From positions 1 to 44,678 of the IMG/VR virus record IMGVR_UViG_3300034093_003569: a DNA stretch of 44,678 nucleotides. The stretch is one strand, 5' to 3'. The DNA is from a virus. Below the pieces are notes generated by a model. It was not told the origin of the DNA. It made no database searches and saw only the letters and a list, made by a program, of their open reading frames with translations. How positions within the stretch are numbered: position 1 is the first letter of the stretch; every line of letters starts with the position of its first letter. Positions 1 through 7,095 of the stretch are shown here, piece after piece. The position numbers and the translations under genes were made by a program.

Positions 1-71
1 CAAAACGCAGACAAGCAGTAGCAATTGCACTTAGTACTGCTGGCAAGCCTCTCTCTAAAACAAATAAATAA
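1..71 (+). CDS. 3' end of a small basic protein (partial, runs off the left edge)
   Basis: The frame is open from the left edge to TAA at 69-71 and encodes about 22 residues ending in the stretch RRQAVAIALSTAGKP plus a short Lys/Asn tail. Endings of the type RKQAxAIALSxAG are common in small lysine- and arginine-rich hypothetical proteins of phages. Only the C-terminus is visible, so function cannot be assigned. It lies upstream of, and in the same direction as, the small putative structural genes that follow. Confidence 0.5.
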   Translation, partial: KRRQAVAIALSTAGKPLSKTNK

Positions 72-75
72 AATT

Positions 76-104
76 TTGACATATAATATTATATATGTTT
101 AAAT
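76..104 (+). promoter_or_regulatory. Candidate promoter for the rightward structural genes
   Basis: TTGACA at 76-81 is followed after 17 nt by TTAAAT at 99-104. The -10 region also overlaps TTTAAATA (98-105), one base away from the T4 late-promoter box TATAAATA, so either a sigma70 or a late-type promoter is possible. The ribosome binding site AAGGAG at 122-127 lies 8 nt before the ATG at 136. Confidence 0.45.
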
Positions 105-135
105 AATTACATACCACTCATAAGGAGACTATAAA

Positions 136-774
136 ATGCCAAGTAAAAATATATACTACGTAGGTACTGGCGGATATGCCAACTACTCTACTCTAGCAGA
201 AATCCCTGCTTCTATACTAGCAGCGGGTGATACAACTATCGCGATGGGTCCAGGTACCTATGATCCACTTACAGCTGCTGTACTAAATAATGTCAGCTTT
301 GTAGGTCAAGGTGTACATGACGAAATTGTAATCAATGGTAACTTCACTATTGCTAATACCTCTACAGGTATTATCACTTTTGAAAACTTAACTTTAGTAG
401 GTACTGGAGCTTCAAATGGTTTTACTGGAGCTATACAGAAACTAGGAATCGGTTCTTGCCCAATATTTATAAGACACTGCACAATTACTAGTAGTGCTCT
501 AGGTGTTGTTCATCATGGTACCTCAGCACAAGGTGGAATAACTAAACAAGTTGAAATGGAATACACAGATGCTAGAGCCACAGATAGAGCTATATACGCT
601 AACGCAAACATAGCTGTAAGCTTTAGTGCTCTTAATAATATTACTGCTAACGCTTACTTCACCTACGGTGCGGGCGGTGTGGCAATAGTTGGCGGAGCAA
701 ACGTAACTGCTTCTACTTCTACTGGTTCTAATGTAGGCAATATGACAGAAACTGTCATTGCCTTCATATCATAA
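136..774 (+). CDS. Pectin-lyase-like beta-helix protein, probable virion or surface component
   Basis: 212 residues. The N-terminus (YYVGTGGYANYSTLAEIPAS, residues 7-26) and the following GPGTY at about 58-62 resemble the opening of pectate-lyase/pectinesterase-type right-handed beta-helix proteins. The rest is Gly/Thr/Ser/Asn-rich with short repeating beta-strand-like segments. I see no catalytic triad, signal peptide or membrane segment. A strong AAGGAG site and a promoter candidate precede it, and it heads the block of small rightward genes. Family knowledge suggests tail fibre, tailspike or head decoration; the fold call is moderately supported and the location in the virion is inference. 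Confidence 0.6.
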   Translation: MPSKNIYYVGTGGYANYSTLAEIPASILAAGDTTIAMGPGTYDPLTAAVLNNVSFVGQGVHDEIVINGNFTIANTSTGIITFENLTLVGTGASNGFTGAIQKLGIGSCPIFIRHCTITSSALGVVHHGTSAQGGITKQVEMEYTDARATDRAIYANANIAVSFSALNNITANAYFTYGAGGVAIVGGANVTASTSTGSNVGNMTETVIAFIS

Positions 775-796
775 TAAATTAAAGGAGAATAAGTAA

Positions 797-1150
797 ATGG
801 CTATGATTAGTAAAGAAGTTACTGGTAGCGCTGAGGCGATGAAATATGTAAGAAACGGAAAAGATGCTCCTAAAACTGCTATGGGAGGTACTGCTCGTAC
901 TTCTTTTACCGGTTCTAGCGATACTCGCGCAGCAGGAGCACCTGGACCTGGTATTGGTATGAAACCTGTTGAAGGTTATATCAACCAAGGCCCAGTTATG
1001 ATGGATATCAGCAACCAACCTATTGGTGGTATCGGAATTGGCGGCCCTGCAAGCATATCTGTAGGAAGCAGCAGAGTAACTGTTAGTAAAGAAAACATCA
1101 CTGGTGGCATGGGTGGTAGATTTATCGCTGAGTCAAAGGGTAAGTTTTAA
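797..1150 (+). CDS. Small glycine-rich hypothetical protein, putative structural
   Basis: 117 residues, rich in Gly, Ser, Ala and Met, with no motif I recognise. The central part has repeated Gly-Ile and Gly-Gly pairs (around residues 72-85), and the C-terminus is basic. AAAGGAG at 780-786 fits the ATG at 797; a second ATG in frame at 803 is farther from the site. It sits 22 bases after the beta-helix gene and 2 bases before the next gene, so the group is likely cotranscribed. Composition and location suggest a virion-associated protein, but this is inference. Confidence 0.55.
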   Translation: MAMISKEVTGSAEAMKYVRNGKDAPKTAMGGTARTSFTGSSDTRAAGAPGPGIGMKPVEGYINQGPVMMDISNQPIGGIGIGGPASISVGSSRVTVSKENITGGMGGRFIAESKGKF

Positions 1151-1152
1151 TA

Positions 1153-1365
1153 ATGGCAAAATCTATCTCTGGTGTTGAAATGAGAGCTGGTACTAGTAAT
1201 CCTATTGGAGACAATAGATATGGCGCACGTGAAATCTATGATCCTAAAGTAGATGCCGCTACTAAAAAGTATTATAGAGATGGTGCGCCAGTAGTAGTAA
1301 CAGAAGTAAAAAATCCTCTGACACAGGTTGTAACGACTATTAAACCTAAAGGGTCAACTGTTTAA
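1153..1365 (+). CDS. Small hypothetical protein, putative structural
   Basis: 70 residues starting MAKSISGVEMRAG, charged in the middle (YDPKVDAATKKYYRDG, about residues 29-44) and with no recognisable domain. Its ATG follows the previous stop by 2 bases. Its own stop TAA (1363-1365) shares one base with the ATG of the next small ORF, which suggests translational coupling. No function is assigned; it is kept because it fits exactly into a chain of tightly spaced same-strand genes. Confidence 0.5.
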   Translation: MAKSISGVEMRAGTSNPIGDNRYGAREIYDPKVDAATKKYYRDGAPVVVTEVKNPLTQVVTTIKPKGSTV

Positions 1366-1478
1366 TGATTGTTCCAGAGGTTTTTCAGCGTTCAATGCCG
1401 AAACCTATAAAAAAGAAGAAGCCTGCAAAGGCTTCTTCTAAACCTACTAAAACACTTAAAAAATCTAAAAGCTCTTAA
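1365..1478 (+). CDS. Lysine-rich 37-residue peptide overlapping a terminator hairpin
   Basis: The ORF starts at ATG 1365-1367, overlapping the previous stop (TAATG), and ends at TAA 1476-1478. It encodes 37 residues, very rich in Lys, Ser and Pro after residue 11 (PKPIKKKKPAKASSKP). The coupled start argues for translation, and basic small proteins are frequent in phage structural blocks. Against it, the middle of the ORF is an almost perfect stem-loop (1414-1439) that looks like a terminator for the opposite strand. It overlaps the end of the convergent methyltransferase gene by 14 bases. Confidence 0.4.
   Translation: MIVPEVFQRSMPKPIKKKKPAKASSKPTKTLKKSKSS
1409..1439 (-). terminator. Strong intrinsic terminator for the leftward transcripts
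   Basis: AGAAGAAGCCT (1414-1424) and AGGCTTCTTCT (1429-1439) form a perfect 11-bp stem with a 4-nt loop reading GCAA on the + strand. Read leftward, the stem is followed by a T run (complement of A at 1409-1413), the signature of a rho-independent terminator. Read rightward it is followed by AAACC, so termination of the structural transcript here is less likely. It is the natural end of the whole leftward block. Confidence 0.7.
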
Positions 1479-1485
1479 TTGAGCT
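1458..1485 (-). terminator. Weaker second terminator-like hairpin for leftward transcripts
   Basis: AGCTC (1470-1474) and GAGCT (1481-1485) flank TTAATT, giving a 5-bp stem. Leftward it is followed by a T-rich tract, the complement of A-rich 1458-1469. It overlaps the last codons of the leftward methyltransferase gene. With the stronger hairpin 30 bases further on it forms a tandem arrangement. The short stem keeps confidence low. Confidence 0.35.
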
Positions 1486-2025
1486 AACTAAATTCTTTAA
1501 CCAAGTTTTATCATAAGGCGCACATATAAAAACGTGCGCCTTACTTGTTTTTATAATCTTAGCAATTATAGCTTTATGGTCAACATCTACACTAATAAAT
1601 ATAAGATCGTCTGTTTCCATACTTGAATAATCAAAATCTAATGCATCCATAGCATAAATCTCTATAGCATCTTTAGCTGGTGAAGCTGCTATTAGTTTTC
1701 TGCTAATTTTTGCTCTTTTTTCATCTATTTCTATACCTATCTGTTTTACATTAGGATTTCTTTTATGTAGATCGAACATAGAGTATGGATACATACCACT
1801 ACCAACTAATATTACCTTACTACAGCTGTCTAGTTTATATAACTGTTTTTTATCTCTAAGAGTTCTAATTATCCAAGCGTTAGTTTCTGCTTTAGTATAA
1901 GCTAACTCTAACTCACCTGTTTTAATAAGTATCTTCAGTAATTTAATCTCATTCTCGGCTACTCTATATTTCCATTCAGTTTCTGCTATAGCTACCTCAG
2001 CCATTGTGAATTTTTGCGATGACAT
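1465..2025 (-). CDS. Class I SAM-dependent methyltransferase-like protein
   Basis: The last gene of the leftward block. The core has a motif I-like stretch VILVGSGMYPYS followed by an acidic residue pair at the end of strand 2 (IGIEIDEKRAKISRKL), then a mid-domain YAMDALDF. This is the Rossmann layout of class I methyltransferases, and the GSGMYPYS turn is reminiscent of nicotianamine-synthase-like members. The substrate is unknown. I chose the ATG at 2025, which has GGAG 7 nt upstream; longer (2046) and shorter (2004) starts in the same frame have no visible ribosome binding site. It overlaps the upstream glycosyltransferase gene by 29 bases. Confidence 0.6.
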   Translation of the reverse strand: MSSQKFTMAEVAIAETEWKYRVAENEIKLLKILIKTGELELAYTKAETNAWIIRTLRDKKQLYKLDSCSKVILVGSGMYPYSMFDLHKRNPNVKQIGIEIDEKRAKISRKLIAASPAKDAIEIYAMDALDFDYSSMETDDLIFISVDVDHKAIIAKIIKTSKAHVFICAPYDKTWLKNLVSSIKSF

Positions 2026-3109
2026 TCGCTGACTCCATTGCTCCATCTAACTTAAAGTTAAATTTGTTAGGTTTATTAGCTAATACTTCTTTTAGTACGT
2101 CACCTAGTTTAAAAAATTCTGCATGGTTAATTACTTTAAAAAAGTTATAAGGCTCAAATACATATGCTCTAACAAATTGTTCCATTTTTCTACCACTTTC
2201 TCTTGGTATAATAATTGAAGGAACCTGTCCTTTTAGTATCTCGGTAGTAGCATTGTACCCGCCATATGTTATATAGGCTGCACAGTGTTGTAGCTTATCT
2301 CTTAGATTAGGTATATAGTCTACTAAGTATAGATTATCTTTTTTACCGTATTGTAAGGTTACGTATCTGTTAGCTACTGGCATAACAAAATCATACTCAG
2401 CAAAGTCTTTAGCTATCTTCATTATATGCTTAAATAGTAATACGCCTTCTTCTTTATTTAAGCCAGTACTTACAAATATCTTATTACTATTACCTATATG
2501 CTTCTCACTTTGATTTTCATCACATACATATCCAGTATAGTATACTTTATCTTTAATATTATTTATAATCTGTTGACTATTAGCATGCTTATGTCTATCA
2601 GCTACTAGTGGTAGAATATTTTCATCACCATGTACTAGCACTGCTTCAGCATAATATTTACATATTAAGTTCTGAGTATAACTAACCCAGTCTTGTAACT
2701 GGTTATCATGAGGTTCGTCCCAAGGAAAGTCTCTTACAGATATTATTATCTTGATATTTCTTTTTTTACACTCTTCAAAGTATCTTATGTACTCATGCGC
2801 AAATTGATGCCTACAAAAAGGAAAGCCTTCGCATACTAGTGTTTTGATATTCTTTGTTTCTAGTATGTTAATGAAACTACGTATTCTAAAATTAATTAGA
2901 TTCTCTGACATAATAAAGTTAAACAAGTCTTCTGTAGGTATCTTATGATCTTTAAGAAAAGATACATGTTCTACAGAGTACTCTAGAGGTGGCTGAAACA
3001 GTTGATCAATTATTATTACATCTTCAAATTCAGCTGTTTTTTCAGCGATAAATTTGATACGTTGGCTGTGACCTATACCTCTATAGTACTGTGTTAAAAA
3101 AGCTATCAT
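1997..3109 (-). CDS. GT-B glycosyltransferase of the MurG/COG4671 type
   Basis: 370 residues. The N-terminus carries the GxGH turn (GIGHSQRI, 11-18) seen in MurG-like GT-B enzymes. The C-terminal half has a donor-binding signature: YGGYNATTEILKG at 282-294, then P-R-E at 302-304 and MEQFVRA at 309-315. COG4671 members show the same order. Such enzymes transfer a sugar from a nucleotide donor; the acceptor here is not evident. No signal peptide or membrane segment is seen, so it should act in the cytoplasm. It is followed without a gap by a methyltransferase, so both may modify the same polymer or DNA (inference). Confidence 0.75.
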   Translation of the reverse strand: MIAFLTQYYRGIGHSQRIKFIAEKTAEFEDVIIIDQLFQPPLEYSVEHVSFLKDHKIPTEDLFNFIMSENLINFRIRSFINILETKNIKTLVCEGFPFCRHQFAHEYIRYFEECKKRNIKIIISVRDFPWDEPHDNQLQDWVSYTQNLICKYYAEAVLVHGDENILPLVADRHKHANSQQIINNIKDKVYYTGYVCDENQSEKHIGNSNKIFVSTGLNKEEGVLLFKHIMKIAKDFAEYDFVMPVANRYVTLQYGKKDNLYLVDYIPNLRDKLQHCAAYITYGGYNATTEILKGQVPSIIIPRESGRKMEQFVRAYVFEPYNFFKVINHAEFFKLGDVLKEVLANKPNKFNFKLDGAMESANVIAKIHNG

Positions 3110-3133
3110 TTAATTACAGTCAAAATATATACT

Positions 3134-3808
3134 TTAATTAATAAATTCCTGTGTCATTGGAAAGATAGATGTAATTGCTTCGCCGATTGCTCTAGCAAGT
3201 TCTATGTGTTCTTTTTGAGTTCCCTCTGTAGTTCTTAAATCAATATAGTGAATATAGCTACGAATTGTTCCATTAATTGAAACTCTAGAAATAGTGTTAC
3301 CTTCGGGAAGAACTACACGAGCTTGCTCTTTAGCAATACCATTTGCTGTAGCCCATTCATATGCTGCTTTAGCAGTTTCAATAACTTTCTTTTGATGTGC
3401 GTACCATTCACGACTAATGTCACTATCAAGAGTTTTATTCATATCAAATTCAATAGAGTTTTGACGATTCTTCTTATCCTGCCAACGAGCTTCGCGTAAC
3501 ACAAAAGGGTCTCCCATAGCTACAGGATCAGCATAGCGCTGGGAAAACTCTTGGAATGAGAAAGAGCGATGGCGTAAAAGTTGACGTGCAATATCTCTTG
3601 TAGTTTCTACTTCTACAGTTGCACTAGCCATTTCTAATGGACTCCAGTGCTTATGTTTAATTAAATATCTAATTAGCTTTTCTGCTGTTTCTGAATTTAT
3701 TTGATTACCTGGATTAGAAATACGGGCACAATAGGCAATTAAATCTTGAGCGTCCTGTAGATCAATATTACCTACTGGTTTAGTCGCCCCTCTAAGTACT
3801 GCTTTCAT
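3134..3808 (-). CDS. thyX: FAD-dependent thymidylate synthase
   Basis: 224 residues, the usual length for ThyX. The family signature RHRSFSFQEFSQRY is at 79-92 (RHR, seven residues, then Ser), which binds dUMP and FAD. The enzyme converts dUMP to dTMP with methylene-tetrahydrofolate, using FAD and NADPH, and replaces the unrelated ThyA. The ATG at 3808 lies inside the 3' end of the dUTPase-like gene (17-base overlap), which would supply its dUMP. It belongs to the nucleotide-metabolism run that ends with nrdB and nrdA. Confidence 0.95.
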   Translation of the reverse strand: MKAVLRGATKPVGNIDLQDAQDLIAYCARISNPGNQINSETAEKLIRYLIKHKHWSPLEMASATVEVETTRDIARQLLRHRSFSFQEFSQRYADPVAMGDPFVLREARWQDKKNRQNSIEFDMNKTLDSDISREWYAHQKKVIETAKAAYEWATANGIAKEQARVVLPEGNTISRVSINGTIRSYIHYIDLRTTEGTQKEHIELARAIGEAITSIFPMTQEFIN

Positions 3809-4394
3809 CTTTATTATCTTTCATTATCAATTCTATTTCAGTTCTTGAATAACCTTCTGAGAACTTCTGCTTTTCTTCAAATCTATTAATACTTTTGTTA
3901 ATTATATTTTTAATTTTTTGAATATAATCTTGTGATCTTGTTTTCCATTCAATTTTTTCTATCTCATCAACGTATTTTATTACCATTCGTGGGCGTTCAG
4001 TTATAGATAAGAGTGCTATTTTTTGAGCTGGCTGTATAACCTGTGCTTGATCATTTTTATTTTCTATCAAAACCCATATTTCATTCCTAAAGCCATAATC
4101 GAAACAACTAACTCCGTCAGCTACCGCTAATCCACATTGGTATACAAGTGTAGTAAAAGATCTAACTTCTAACTCGTATTTAGGAGAAAGGATATGTGGA
4201 TATATACCTGTTGGTATAGGAATAATCTGTCGAGGAGCTATAGTAATACTATCACTTAAGCAAGCTCGTAAATAAAAAAAAGTATCTAGAGGATTATCAT
4301 AATCAAAGCCCCAGGATACCCCTAAAGTTTTTTCAAGCTCTAGCGCTCTGGAACTTTTTTCTATTTGTATGTTACAAACTGGAGAGTCGTTCAA
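3792..4394 (-). CDS. dut: dUTPase-like protein
   Basis: 200 residues. Trimeric dUTPase motifs are visible: motif 2-like VRSFTTLVYQCGLAV (78-92), motif 3-like FDYGFRNEI (98-106) with the catalytic Asp at 99, and motif 4-like AQKIALLSI (123-131). The Gly/Ser-rich motif 5 that closes the active site is not seen; a charged, probably helical tail of about 50 residues takes its place. The start is TTG at 4394, with AAGGA upstream; no ATG is available. It overlaps the 5' nuclease gene by 23 bases. It probably hydrolyses dUTP to dUMP for the neighbouring ThyX, but the missing motif leaves activity open. Confidence 0.65.
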   Translation of the reverse strand: MNDSPVCNIQIEKSSRALELEKTLGVSWGFDYDNPLDTFFYLRACLSDSITIAPRQIIPIPTGIYPHILSPKYELEVRSFTTLVYQCGLAVADGVSCFDYGFRNEIWVLIENKNDQAQVIQPAQKIALLSITERPRMVIKYVDEIEKIEWKTRSQDYIQKIKNIINKSINRFEEKQKFSEGYSRTEIELIMKDNKDESST

Positions 4395-5217
4395 TATACT
4401 CTGATCCTTCTTTACCAGCCATAATAGCCTCTACACAGTAATCTTTAAGATTGATTAGTTTTTCATTCTTAATCAGGGTATCTTTACCTGCATTTAGATT
4501 AGCAATATATTTAGCTTTACCTTTTAGTGGCAGTGCCTTGACAAGGTTATCAAGTGTTACATATTCTTTAGCAAGTGCTTGTGCTCTTTTAGGCCCTATA
4601 CCTTCTATACCTATAATATTATCACTCTTGTCTCCCTCAATGATTCTAGACATCATATACTGCTCAGGAGTTAGTTCGGTATCTTCAAATAACGATTGTT
4701 TAGTTACTTCTTTTCTGCCGAACATATTAAAGATAGACACTTTATCATCTACTAGTTGAATAAGATCTCGGTCAGAAGACACAATCCACGTATGATCATA
4801 TTTTTCTGAGATATTTTGTGTGATCCAAGCTAGAAGATCGTCTGCTTCTACACCTCTAAATTTTAGTACCTCTTCATCTAACTCATCTGGCAGTGCATTA
4901 AGTACTGCAAAGAAATCATCATAGCGTTTAATCTCTTCTTCTTCTTGTGGTTTTTTACGAGTACCTTTATACTCTTCTAGCATCTCCATGCGATAGTAAC
5001 TTTTACCAAAGTCAAAACATACAATAGTCCTAGCAGCTTCGTATGACTTTGCTAATGACTGAATAGTGCGTACAAATTCTGTATTAAAAGAAGCATAATT
5101 AGGACGCTGTAACCATCGATAAGATAGATTATTAGCATCAATAATTAAAAGATTTTTATGAGTTGTATAGTCTACCTGATTTAGATCAGCAAGATCATCC
5201 CATGATTTGGTTGTCAT
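4372..5217 (-). CDS. 5'-3' exonuclease/flap endonuclease (T5 D15-like FEN family)
   Basis: 281 residues. The acidic metal-binding residues of the FEN family are present: LLIIDANN (D27), EADDLLAW (E124, D126, D127), SSDRDLIQL (D149, D151) and GDKSDNI (D196, D199). The helix-3-turn-helix IGIEGIGPKRA at 202-212 binds duplex DNA. These enzymes remove flaps and RNA primers during replication. The family A polymerase of this phage (22913-25171) lacks such a domain, so this protein probably supplies it in trans. The ATG at 5217 is preceded by AGGAAT. Confidence 0.9.
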   Translation of the reverse strand: MTTKSWDDLADLNQVDYTTHKNLLIIDANNLSYRWLQRPNYASFNTEFVRTIQSLAKSYEAARTIVCFDFGKSYYRMEMLEEYKGTRKKPQEEEEIKRYDDFFAVLNALPDELDEEVLKFRGVEADDLLAWITQNISEKYDHTWIVSSDRDLIQLVDDKVSIFNMFGRKEVTKQSLFEDTELTPEQYMMSRIIEGDKSDNIIGIEGIGPKRAQALAKEYVTLDNLVKALPLKGKAKYIANLNAGKDTLIKNEKLINLKDYCVEAIMAGKEGSEYIERLSSL

Positions 5218-5262
5218 TTATATAATTCCTATTTTGTATAATTCATATTAATACATAAATAG

Positions 5263-5715
5263 CTATAAGGCAAGGTTAGTTTGCTTTTTAATTGCAGTTA
5301 ACCACTCTGATAACAGAGCAATTTTAAACTGATGCCCAAAAGATTTAATCTCAATATAGTTATCAACTATTATTTCATCTGAAAATGCTACAAAGTCTTT
5401 TGAGCGATTCCACCTAAATATCAATAATGGTTTTTTACGCATAACCCCTGCCTCTCTTACCGTCTGCGCCCAAAAACTATACATATCTGTAGTTTTTGAA
5501 GTAAGTAGATTATTCCACTCTATAGATGCGTAGTGTTTACACTCTATGCAATAAGGAAACCAAGCAGTATCATGGGGCATCCATATATCACCTTTTAGAT
5601 AGTCGATAGCTCCACTTAACGGAACTCTTCTAAACTCTTTTCCAAATTCTTTACTAAGAAGCAGCGCTATTTTTGCCTCATAAGCGCTGCCTTTAATTTT
5701 ACCTGCGTTAGCCAT
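5263..5715 (-). CDS. PD-(D/E)XK nuclease, Holliday-junction-resolvase-like
   Basis: 150 residues. The pattern fits Hjc-type nucleases: an early Glu (E13 in GSAYEAKIALLL), RRVPLSGAIDYLKGDIW with D43, then the E-x-K pair in CIECK (E58, K60). Such enzymes cut branched DNA, and in phages they often resolve recombination intermediates before packaging. Its start lies 8 bases inside the phoH gene. The catalytic pattern is clear; the junction-resolvase role is inferred from the fold and from the neighbouring recombination genes. Confidence 0.7.
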   Translation of the reverse strand: MANAGKIKGSAYEAKIALLLSKEFGKEFRRVPLSGAIDYLKGDIWMPHDTAWFPYCIECKHYASIEWNNLLTSKTTDMYSFWAQTVREAGVMRKKPLLIFRWNRSKDFVAFSDEIIVDNYIEIKSFGHQFKIALLSEWLTAIKKQTNLAL

Positions 5716-6448
5716 TAAGTCCCAACTTATACTTATTTATAATATACTCTTTGACTAATGCACTTCTTACAATGTCTTCAACATCAAATTCAACAAAGGC
5801 AAATCTATTCATAGCTTTTAAAATTTTCATAAAATCTATGATACCATTTTTCTCTGATGCTTTTGTAAAGTCGCTTTGAGTATGATCCCCACAAAATAGT
5901 ATTTTACTATTTTTACCTATTCTTGTGATTATACTATCTAACTCATGGAAATTCAAGTTCTCGCATTCATCCACTATAACTATAGTATCATTAAAAGTGG
6001 TGCCCCTAATAAAAGAGGTGCTTATAAACTCAATACTTCCTTGTGCTTTAAGACTCTCATAAGCGTCTTTAACAGCAAAAAGCTCCCCACAAATTGAATT
6101 GTAAGGAGCTTCATATGCTGATATCTTTTCTTCTGCGTTGCCTTTTAGAAAGCCCATATCCCTTGTAGGAACTACCGATCTAACTATAGCTATTTTTTTA
6201 TATTTATTACTTGGATCTAATACTTCTTCTAAAGCTAAGTAAATACTTAAAAATGTTTTACCTGTTCCAGCTATACCATGAAGTAATAAGTTTTTATCTT
6301 CTCTATATAACTTGAAAGTATCATTTTGATGACTAGTTATAGGTTCAAAAGTTTGTAAGTCATCTATTCTAACTTTTCTTAATGCTTTTTCTTCTGTATT
6401 ATTTCTAGTATAGATTGTATTTATCTTTTTGCTAATTGATCGCGCCAT
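5708..6448 (-). CDS. phoH: PhoH-like P-loop ATPase
   Basis: 246 residues. Walker A is GIAGTGKT (58-65) and Walker B is IVIVDE (156-161), followed by GDHTQSDF (187-194). This order is typical of PhoH/RhaB-type ATPases, which are very common in marine phages and may act as RNA helicases or in phosphate stress; the exact role is unsettled. The N-terminal 40 residues are a variable extension. The ATG at 6448 has AAGG upstream. It lies between the resolvase-like gene and glutaredoxin. Confidence 0.9.
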   Translation of the reverse strand: MARSISKKINTIYTRNNTEEKALRKVRIDDLQTFEPITSHQNDTFKLYREDKNLLLHGIAGTGKTFLSIYLALEEVLDPSNKYKKIAIVRSVVPTRDMGFLKGNAEEKISAYEAPYNSICGELFAVKDAYESLKAQGSIEFISTSFIRGTTFNDTIVIVDECENLNFHELDSIITRIGKNSKILFCGDHTQSDFTKASEKNGIIDFMKILKAMNRFAFVEFDVEDIVRSALVKEYIINKYKLGLNG

Positions 6449-6460
6449 ATAAGGCCTTTC

Positions 6461-6697
6461 TTATGAACTAATGTCTAGTATCCCAGACTTCATAAGTTCA
6501 TTATAACCACCTATATGATTTCCGTCTATAAAAATTTGTGGAACAGATAGTGCATTAGGTACTTCTTTTAATAGTTGCTCACGTGTCCAGCCGCTACCAA
6601 CTATGCGTTCTTCATAAGATACACCAGCTTTTTTTAAAGCATCCTTAGCTTTGATACAATAAGGACAAAAATCTTTGCTCCATACTATAGCTTGCAT
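6461..6697 (-). CDS. grx: Glutaredoxin
   Basis: 78 residues, the normal size of a phage glutaredoxin. The active site CPYC is at 11-14, the cis-proline loop is VPQIF at about 52-56, and GG follows at 63-64. It reduces disulfides using glutathione and is the expected electron donor for the class Ia ribonucleotide reductase encoded just upstream (nrdB, nrdA). Its start overlaps the stop of the MazG-like gene by one base, which indicates cotranslation. Confidence 0.93.
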   Translation of the reverse strand: MQAIVWSKDFCPYCIKAKDALKKAGVSYEERIVGSGWTREQLLKEVPNALSVPQIFIDGNHIGGYNELMKSGILDISS

Positions 6698-7095
6698 TAA
6701 AGATCTCCTTCTTTACGGTTTTCGCTGTAATGAGCATCAAATGATCCTCCAGGATATCTAGATTCTAGTTTACGCACATTCTCCGCAATAACATCATTAG
6801 GGTCTAGTCCTAGCGCACGACAGCTATTAACCCAATACCACATGATATCTCCTAACTCACGTTTCATATGAAAGATATTCTCATCATTCATAGGCTTACC
6901 TTGAAAGATTGCTTTTTTGACAATCTCCATAAATTCTCCAGCTTCTGCACTAAGACCTACTGCTCCAGTTAATAATAGCGATACGTTTACTTTACTTTCT
7001 AGTTCTCTAATACGTAAGATCATCATCTCAGTATCATTTGACTCTATGCTAGTAACAGCTTGTACGAAGTCTTTATACTTATTTAAATCAATCAT
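6697..7095 (-). CDS. mazG: MazG-like nucleotide pyrophosphohydrolase
   Basis: 132 residues with the all-alpha NTP pyrophosphohydrolase metal motifs EAGEFMEIVKK (E51, E54, E57) and RELGDIMWYW (E80, D83). It would cleave NTPs or dNTPs to the monophosphate and pyrophosphate. Phage MazG proteins have been proposed to clean the nucleotide pool or to lower ppGpp; the substrate is not readable here. It sits between nrdB (4-base overlap) and glutaredoxin (1-base overlap), which favours a nucleotide-pool role. Confidence 0.85.
   Translation of the reverse strand: MIDLNKYKDFVQAVTSIESNDTEMMILRIRELESKVNVSLLLTGAVGLSAEAGEFMEIVKKAIFQGKPMNDENIFHMKRELGDIMWYWVNSCRALGLDPNDVIAENVRKLESRYPGGSFDAHYSENRKEGDL

Noticed and set aside
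779-1018. A 79-codon leftward frame opposite the small glycine-rich gene
   Set aside because: The + strand gene has a good ribosome binding site and fits the gene chain. The antisense product is Ser/His/Arg-rich, as expected from reversing Gly/Ala-rich codons.
5735-5742. TATAAATA box on the leftward strand near the end of phoH
   Set aside because: It lies inside the coding sequence only about 20 bases before the next start, without a matching -35, and A+T-rich codons produce such boxes by chance. Another one inside the radical SAM gene near 22630 was dropped for the same reason.
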